Source of the DNA: Prunella strophiata
Taxonomy: Eukaryota > Chordata > Aves > Passeriformes > Prunellidae
NCBI GenBank assembly: GCA_036583965.1
Contig: JAZBQD010000030.1
Coordinates: 81,348,800-81,412,799, forward strand
Length of the DNA stretch: 64,000 bases
Reading direction: 5' to 3'
Every line of letters starts with the position of its first letter. Position 1 is the first letter of the stretch. The translations under genes and the position numbers were made by a program. Shown here in pieces: positions 57,435 through 64,000 of the stretch. Under the pieces are notes generated by a model. The model saw only the letters and a program-made list of their open reading frames with translations, was not told the DNA's origin and ran no database searches.

Positions 57435-60400
57435 TTCATTCTGAAAGTGAGCACAGGCTCCAGAGCTCCACAGAGTGAGAGGCTAAGTTAGGAATCCTCC
57501 TGCTAGGCATGTTGCTTAGGATTATACATTTTGCAGAGGTCATTACATGGGATATTGTCCTTACAAATAAACCATGATTTTTATAACAGTTCTGTGGAAA
57601 TTCTGTGACCATACAAGTGCTTGGCGAAACAGGAGGAACAATATGCAATTGATCTGCTTGACAGCATATTGCCAGCACATTTTTAGGTGAAAAGCATTGA
57701 GCCCTGAAAAGAGATAATAGGCATTCTTTCTGTGAAATATCCAGAGCATCTCTTGGAGCATGGCTTGAGCTGTGCTGTGGGAACAAATTCCAAGGATCTT
57801 TTCCGTTCATGTCTCATTTTGCTACTCTGCAAAATCCTGTGTAATATTCAGACTGAATCAGACAGAAAAAAAAATCCAAGTGGTTTGTAGTTTTGTTTTG
57901 ATAAAGAGGTGAAAATCACTTAAAGATACAGGTAAACCTCAGTTTTTGCATAATTTTAAAACAATTGTGGGCTGAGTGTTCCAAGCTTCAATTTAGATTT
58001 TATTTTTTTTAATAGAAGTCTTCATATATTAGTTTTTAGTAAGCCTCCATTTTGAAAGCATACTATTTGTTCTCTGGTTTACGCAAAATGAACACTGGAT
58101 CCTACAAGAAAAATTTGTAAAATCAGGTCTAATTTGTGTCTTTATCATGAGCAGTTATTTCATTGTGTTTAAGTATGCAACCTACAGAAAGATGGGTTAT
58201 CAATTTGAATGATTCTGTCAGAAAGCACTTAAAGGAGGCAAATATCAGAATTGATATCTAAGATGTGTCAAGGGGGACATTTTTAAAAATTATTTAAAGC
58301 TGTATTTTACCACTGAGAGCTGTAGAGAACCTATGTAAAATTTTGGATAGACACCTCTGAGCCTACTATGTGTTGCAAAAATTATTTCTGTAACACGGTG
58401 AGCAGAAAAACTGCATTTCATGCTTATCTCATTAATCCAATAAGTTATAAGCAAAATTATTGTAATTATCTTCATTGAAGCACCATGTACACCTATGTCA
58501 GTATGTGTATTATAAATAATAAATTATTATTATTAGAAATGGTTAAATTATTCATTGAGGATAAATTATCTGACAAATACAGACACTTTTTTCCTGCTTG
58601 TGACTTGTTTATTCTCTGAAAATATTCTTTTTTGCATGTTTTTTTAAATAATGAAGGTTATTCAGCCTAGGACTGCAAACTGCTTGCTTAGATTGCTCAT
58701 GATTTGATGACGTGTGAATTATATGTGAGACATGAACATGTTTGTCACATGAGTGTAGATCTGGTTGAGTGGCTGGTGGGCTGGAAGAAGGTCCCAAGGA
58801 TCTGTGGGTGGGGGTGGTCATTGCAAAATCTCAGACCCCTCTTGGAGCTACACCTCCATGTCTTCTCACCCAGCTTGTCATCAGTGTTCACAGCATGTCA
58901 TGTACTGTCTCCCTTGAAAGCTGGTAATGTGACAGGGATCATGAGCTTAACGGAATCAATGTATAATTAATAGCTTATAAAACCTTCAATGAGTGAATGA
59001 GGAGCCCCACCTGGGGATGAGAAGGATGAAATGAACAATTAAGATTGGACGAGGACGCTTCACAGCAAGTGGATTTGGGATGAAAGGAAAACAGCCTAGC
59101 AGCAGACTGTGTGCTGAGTCCCTTGTAGAGTTGAAACAGGTGTTTAGACAGGTCACAAGCTTTTTGGGTATTTATCCAGAGCCCATAAATACCAGGGTCT
59201 CCTGATAAAGTGACCCCCTAAAGTCCTAACCTAGTAAATAGGGATAGGAGAATGGGGAGGAACAGGAAACAAAGGTCCAGACATAAGAGATGTGCAGGGC
59301 TAGTGGGAACTCAGCATGTCTCCAGCCATCCCTGCTAGGATGTAATAACCACTAGCACTGGTGAGCCTTAGGAGAACCCTTCTGCTGTGGCTCGGTGTGG
59401 GTGCAACCCCTGGGCAGTCCCTGCAAGCGCCAGGGCAATCTTTTTCTAGGGTTCCATTTGCCCAGCTCTCAGGTGGTCTGGCTGTGGTGGGTGAAGAGAG
59501 AGAAGCCACAGCTGCCAAGCACAGCAGCCAGCCTCAAGCCATGCATGCGGGCTTGCCAAGGGACCCCAAAATTCATCAGCGTGGGGGCTGCTGCCAAGGC
59601 GGCGGCCAAGTGGCTGGGAAGGAGGTCCCAGTGGTGGGCATCGCCCAGCCTGGGGCGGGCTGCAAAAGGACATCCCACAGCTCTGGGCAGTCCCTGAGTG
59701 TCACAAAGACAAATGTTGGAAGGCGAACACTCAGCCAAGCAAAAGGCAACAATTAATATTTCAGTTTGCTCACAGATGCCTTTGTCTTGGCTGCTCATGC
59801 GGAAGTTCACTGTAAGAAAGGCTATTGTGCTGACAAAAATGTGTGCGAGCAAATGTTTACAGAAAGCAACTAGAGGAGGGCAGGCAAACAGCAAGGGCAG
59901 GGTCCCCTGGAACCGGGTGGGTTTTGAGGAACACCATCGTTTCCTCTGAATTTGTTTGCTTCTGATCTGACTGCACTGAACCAGTTCTCATTGTGGGGGT
60001 GTGGCTCCTCACTGCCCAGCTGCGAACTCCCTCTTTCCAGAGATGTGGGGTGCAGGTGACAAGAGGACGGCCCTGGGCCCCTGGAGCCCCAGGATGTGGT
60101 GTCATCTGTGCAGTCCATGGGATGGAGGGGATTTATTCCCATCCTGCATCCTACTGCCAAGATGCCTTAAATTAAAAGCAGCGGACCAAATCCAGTGTGT
60201 GTCTAGGTCTGCCTCTGATTTCAAGAAAAGCTGGATGCACATGGAATTGTGACAAATTCAGCCTTGCCGCCTGCTTGCTCCTTACACAGCAGGAGAGATT
60301 TGCTGACTTTTACAGCAGCTACAGACCACCATGGGTCTGAGGGACAGGGAATGCAACTCAGGAAATATTCTGCCAGTTCTGAGCACATCAGGTACCCAAA

Positions 60401-60685
60401 CCCACGAAAGCCATGTTTTCCTGATGTTTTCTTTCATTGGAGATTAAGCGTCCATTTGTTTTCTGGCATTTGATGTTTCATTCCTAATGATCTCTAGTCT
60501 CAGTACCAACGTTGTCTTCCTGACAGCAAATGCCAAGTGTGATTACTCACCAGGCTAGAGATCCTCACCTCCACCTGATGGCCATGATCAGGGAATGCCA
60601 TCGCTGTGGGGATGGCCCAGCCAGGCTGCCAGCAGCCTGAGCATCCCCCAGTGTCCGTGATCTCTTTGCTCCCTCTCTCCCTCCC
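57435..60685. other. Intergenic, no gene recognised
   Basis: AT-rich to about 58.7 kb, then moderately GC-rich 59.3-60.3 kb with overlapping short frames on both strands. None has domain or splice support. Confidence 0.55.
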
Positions 60686-60689
60686 TCAC

Positions 60690-61250
60690 TGCTTGTCCTT
60701 CTGGTTTTTCTTATTTTTTTTTTCCCTTTGGCTTATTATAACTGCACAAAGGCAACGCTAAATAAGGAAAATATGCTTCCCAGTAACCGAAACTGACAAA
60801 AACAAAGATGGCATGTTTATATAATTAGTTACACATCTAACTTTTTTAAGCTTTTCTTCTTTTTAAATATCCAACAACGACTCCACTGCCCAAACCATGA
60901 GTGAAGCTGAAATAGATGTAGCAAAGAAACTGCAGGGTTGGGCTTTTTTCCCCAAAATCCATTATAGACCTTAGGTAAATCCTGAATCTTGGAGTCCCTC
61001 TGTGACTGCTTTCTGTTGTGAGAGCAATTCATTAAAAGTTAATTAAAAGGTGAAGTTTAATATGTAGTTTCCTTTAGCTAATCCTCCTAAGGCAGCTTCA
61101 TATGGCACTAATGTATCCATTTTGTTGATGCTAGAAAACAAAAAGGCAAGATTGTCTAATTAAGACGTTGGTGTTTAACAAGAGAGAGGTTTTCTAATTG
61201 GTGACTGAGTCCAAATTAATCTTACCGCTGCTCATTTAAGCATTTTCAAT
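60690..61250. promoter_or_regulatory. Possible conserved non-coding element
   Basis: After a CT-rich edge and a T run, a repeat-free AT-rich block carries TTGGCTTATTATAACTGC, GGCAACGCTAAATAAGG, AATTAGTTACAC, GTTAATTAAAAGG and CTAATTAAGACG. The cluster of TAATTA cores with isolated CpGs is enhancer-like. Conservation untested. Confidence 0.35.
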
Positions 61251-61254
61251 CTAA

Positions 61255-62825
61255 CTTGGACTTTTCCCCAAGTGTTTGCAAAATGTGAATCATTTTCAGG
61301 ATCTTTGACATAACAGTATTCAGCCTACTTACTCCTTCTGTGCTCATACCCCTTTGGGACTCAATTTGGATCCCCCTCACCGCTTGAGCCACTTTTCTCT
61401 GACTCCAGTTTAGGAGCCCTCTGAAGGTCTTTGCTGAGTAGGCTGGCTTTAAAGGTGGAGTTTCTTCTTTGTCTTTCAGTATGTTTTCACTGAAATATCT
61501 GAATGTGTGTTGCATTTCCACAGACATCAGTTATTTTTCTGGTAATACATTTTAAATGCTTTACAGAAATTAACACACTCCATTTGATTATGCTGGTGCC
61601 AAACATATTTTTTGTCTAATAAAAGACAAAAGCATAACTGTATTCCTACTAGAATTAGTTTCTTTTGACAGTAGCTGCTGACTTCTTGTACTTGCAGTGG
61701 GAATACAGAAAAAGTGAAGAACACTGCTCCCCCCCTTAAAAAAATATGAATTCACGCTGCCCAGACACACTTATGAGAAAGGGCAAAAATATCCTAGGCT
61801 GCTATCACTCAGCTAGTTTTGGCCACCTAGACTTTAATTTTGGAGACTGTGCTGGTAACAGTACATGGAAGAAATCTACAAACTATCACAAAAATAAAAT
61901 AACTACCTCAAGAGAAAAACAATTCTAAAATATAGGCTATCCAGGACAGTTTTTTCTTTTAAAAAAGTGGAAATACTAACAATGACAAAACTTGGTATGT
62001 TCATCAAGGCCTCTCATAAAACCAAACTAAAATTGTAATCTGCCCAGAAAATGAAAGTATTATCTCAGGGCTAAACAAGGTGACATTTTATCTACGATGT
62101 TTTGCTTTAATTTTTTGTTTCTGTGGTCATCTCCAGTGACTCTGTCCCCAGTGTGTCTGTGTATATGAAAAGCTGCTTCTCCTTTAAGAGAGGCCACATA
62201 GGCACAAGGTTTTCCACTTTTACATCAATGAACCTCATGGGGTAATCTCACGCTCTCCGGTAACTTCTGGAAGTTAAAAAACAACACTTCTCGCCACCAA
62301 CATGACATTTTTCCACAACATCTATACCTCCTGTCATTTCTTCCCTCCTCTTCATTTAAATGTTGCCCAAGAAGAACCAAAAATAAGGAGAAAGAGCAGG
62401 GGAAAAGCAAGAGAAAGGCCTCATTTCTTTGCAAAACCATGGAAAGCCCTGCATGTCCATTTGCGCTTCTTGGGCCCTGCAGACATACCGTGCTGGACTC
62501 GGAGCTGTGTGGTTGGAAAACATTTGCTGCCCGCTAAAAAAACTCTTCTGGGTACGCCTTTGCATTCATGGTATGGAAGCTAAAAGTGGGATCAGCCTTA
62601 CACAATTCTGGCTTGAAAGTACAAAAAAAAAAAGTGGTTCCCATACAGGAACGCCCAAGCTTTCCGGTCTGTCCTCAGCGCACAAACATTGGGAGTACTA
62701 GAGTATTTTTGGGAGCTGGAAGAGTGTTCTGGGTATACTGAAATTAAGAGGGTTGGGCTTGTTTGTGAGCCCGCTGAGTTCCTCACTGCATGTTTTCCAA
62801 GAGAGAAATGTGAAAGATTTTCCCA
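61255..62825. other. Intergenic, no gene recognised
   Basis: AT-rich DNA; small open frames on both strands without domains. A short A run lies near 62622-62632. Confidence 0.5.
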
Positions 62826-62829
62826 GTTA

Positions 62830-63240
62830 TAGCCCCCATACCTTTGTTAAGAAGGGATGCCACAAATCACGTGAATAATTAGTGACACTCTAAAGCGTCT
62901 AGCACTGTGCCCATTTATTTTCTTGGCACAAAATGTATTAGTTCTACACTATTCATTTAGTCTGCATTTAGCAAGAGATAAATTTTAGTCGGAAGCTGTA
63001 CTGAAAGACAATATATACTGTATGTTGTAGGAAAATCTATTTCCTCTGAGACCATATCTTTCTTTTAAAAAAAAATTGGGAGAAATAGCATGGAGTTAAT
63101 ATATGTGAAAACCTAATTTTTGCACAGCTTTTCATTGTTCAAATTTCCTAACTAAATGGCCAGCAGTGACCTTTTCAGGAATGCCACACTCAGCATTAAA
63201 TTCTCACCAAAAATGCACATTTCTGTGATCCCCTCATTTA
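62830..63240. promoter_or_regulatory. Possible conserved non-coding element
   Basis: CACGTGAATAATTAGTGACAC near 62868, AAGCGTCTAGCACTGTGCCC, and TTAGTCGGAAGCTG lie in a repeat-poor AT-rich block containing several ATTA cores and a CACGTG E-box. The case is by texture only. Confidence 0.3.
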
Positions 63241-63244
63241 GATA

Positions 63245-64000
63245 ATAGCTCTGTGACTCTTGCTATAAGTGTAGAGTGAAGGGAGGGAAGAAAAGAGAAA
63301 GGTTTTCTTTCTCCACAAACGATAATGAGACTTTTCAGCTATGTGGTAGAGTGGAGGGACTTAAGCCTCTCTAGGTGTTTCTGTTTTTCAGGCTTTGAGC
63401 TCTTGCTGTGCATTGCTCTCTCCATCCTGCCTCTGGAAGGCCTTCAACAACCCATGGCTTTGTCTCTCTTTACTTTTCAGTTTAAGCTGCACTCTAACAG
63501 GACCACTTTTAGCTCCCACACTGGAGCAGAAAACCAAACAGAAATGGAAATTGTTTGATGTATTTTAAGTAGAGAAGGCCAGTAAAATATTTTTTAATGG
63601 GGATACAAAATATTTCAGCCAACAGGACGCTGGTTCAGTTCCAGCACAGATGAGGAACAACTAAAAAGTTGATACCATCTAAAGGCTATTAAAGCCTTTG
63701 TAAAGTGAGTAGCTGCCTAAGTGTTATTCCCAGTGGCCACATCACAAAAGCACACTGACAAGTAAGTCTGACTTCAGAATCTTTCTGGTCGGTTTCTCAG
63801 CAAGACAAGGAGTGAATGGTCCTGGGGAGAAGTCATCCTTTCAAGCAGGTTATCAACACTCCTGGAACTTTGTGCACCAAGCTGAAATCTTCCCAGAAAT
63901 TCTATCATGGTCTGGCATGATGTGATGATATGTAATATATTGATATAGGTAGTTTCTCCCTCTCATGAGCCCTCTCTGATGGGCTAATAAGTGTAAATCC
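63245..64000. other. Intergenic edge of window
   Basis: AT-rich, with one 77-codon frame that shows nothing recognisable. The window ends in the desert. Confidence 0.5.

Noticed and set aside
19000..64000. Search for CRISPR arrays, operons, phage or plasmid modules
   Set aside because: No regular spaced direct repeats, ribosome binding sites or tight ORF arrays exist. The sequence is vertebrate nuclear DNA.

Overview
The window is vertebrate nuclear DNA, most likely from a bird or another sauropsid. Multi-exon GT-AG gene structure, CpG-island clusters, simple repeats and degraded CR1-type LINE remnants point this way, and no bacterial, viral or plasmid feature is visible. It holds one gene that I can support: SHOX, the short-stature homeobox transcription factor, complete and on the minus strand.

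The five coding exons (11618-11891, 8199-8407, 3706-3763, 3527-3615 and 1818-2063) splice in frame into 291 residues. All junctions use canonical GT-AG sites. The protein has a conserved N-terminus, a paired-like Q50 homeodomain split between the second and third coding exons, a Pro-rich segment, and a C-terminal OAR motif. Residue choices fit SHOX and not its paralogue SHOX2. Upstream of the ATG lie a TATA box, a CCAAT box, three short upstream ORFs and a possible splice acceptor. This matches the known human layout, in which a second promoter sits inside the first coding exon. A 3' UTR of about 0.7 kb ends at paired AATAAA signals near 1.16 kb.

Layout: 1-1.1 kb is 3' flank; 1.1-12.2 kb is the SHOX gene body; 12.2-19 kb is proximal upstream DNA with CpG islands at about 14.0-15.7 and 18.2-18.9 kb, either of which could hold the non-coding first exon. 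From about 19 kb to 64 kb the DNA is AT-rich, with no gene that I can recognise. Embedded in it are AT-rich blocks dense in TAAT cores that look like conserved non-coding elements (about 36.6-37.1, 50.8-52.1, 57.0-57.4, 60.7-61.3 and 62.8-63.2 kb). It also holds antisense CR1-type LINE remnants at 44.1-45.8 and 40.1-40.5 kb and microsatellites. This fits a SHOX upstream regulatory desert; long-range limb enhancers on both sides of SHOX are established in human and chick. I cannot assign any block here to a named enhancer.

I found no undescribed biological system. The points most worth checking are the promoter/uORF arrangement at the first coding exon, a partial CTCF-like motif at the sharp composition boundary near 19.1 kb, the hexamer repeat that forms the tract before the last splice acceptor, and the candidate enhancers.
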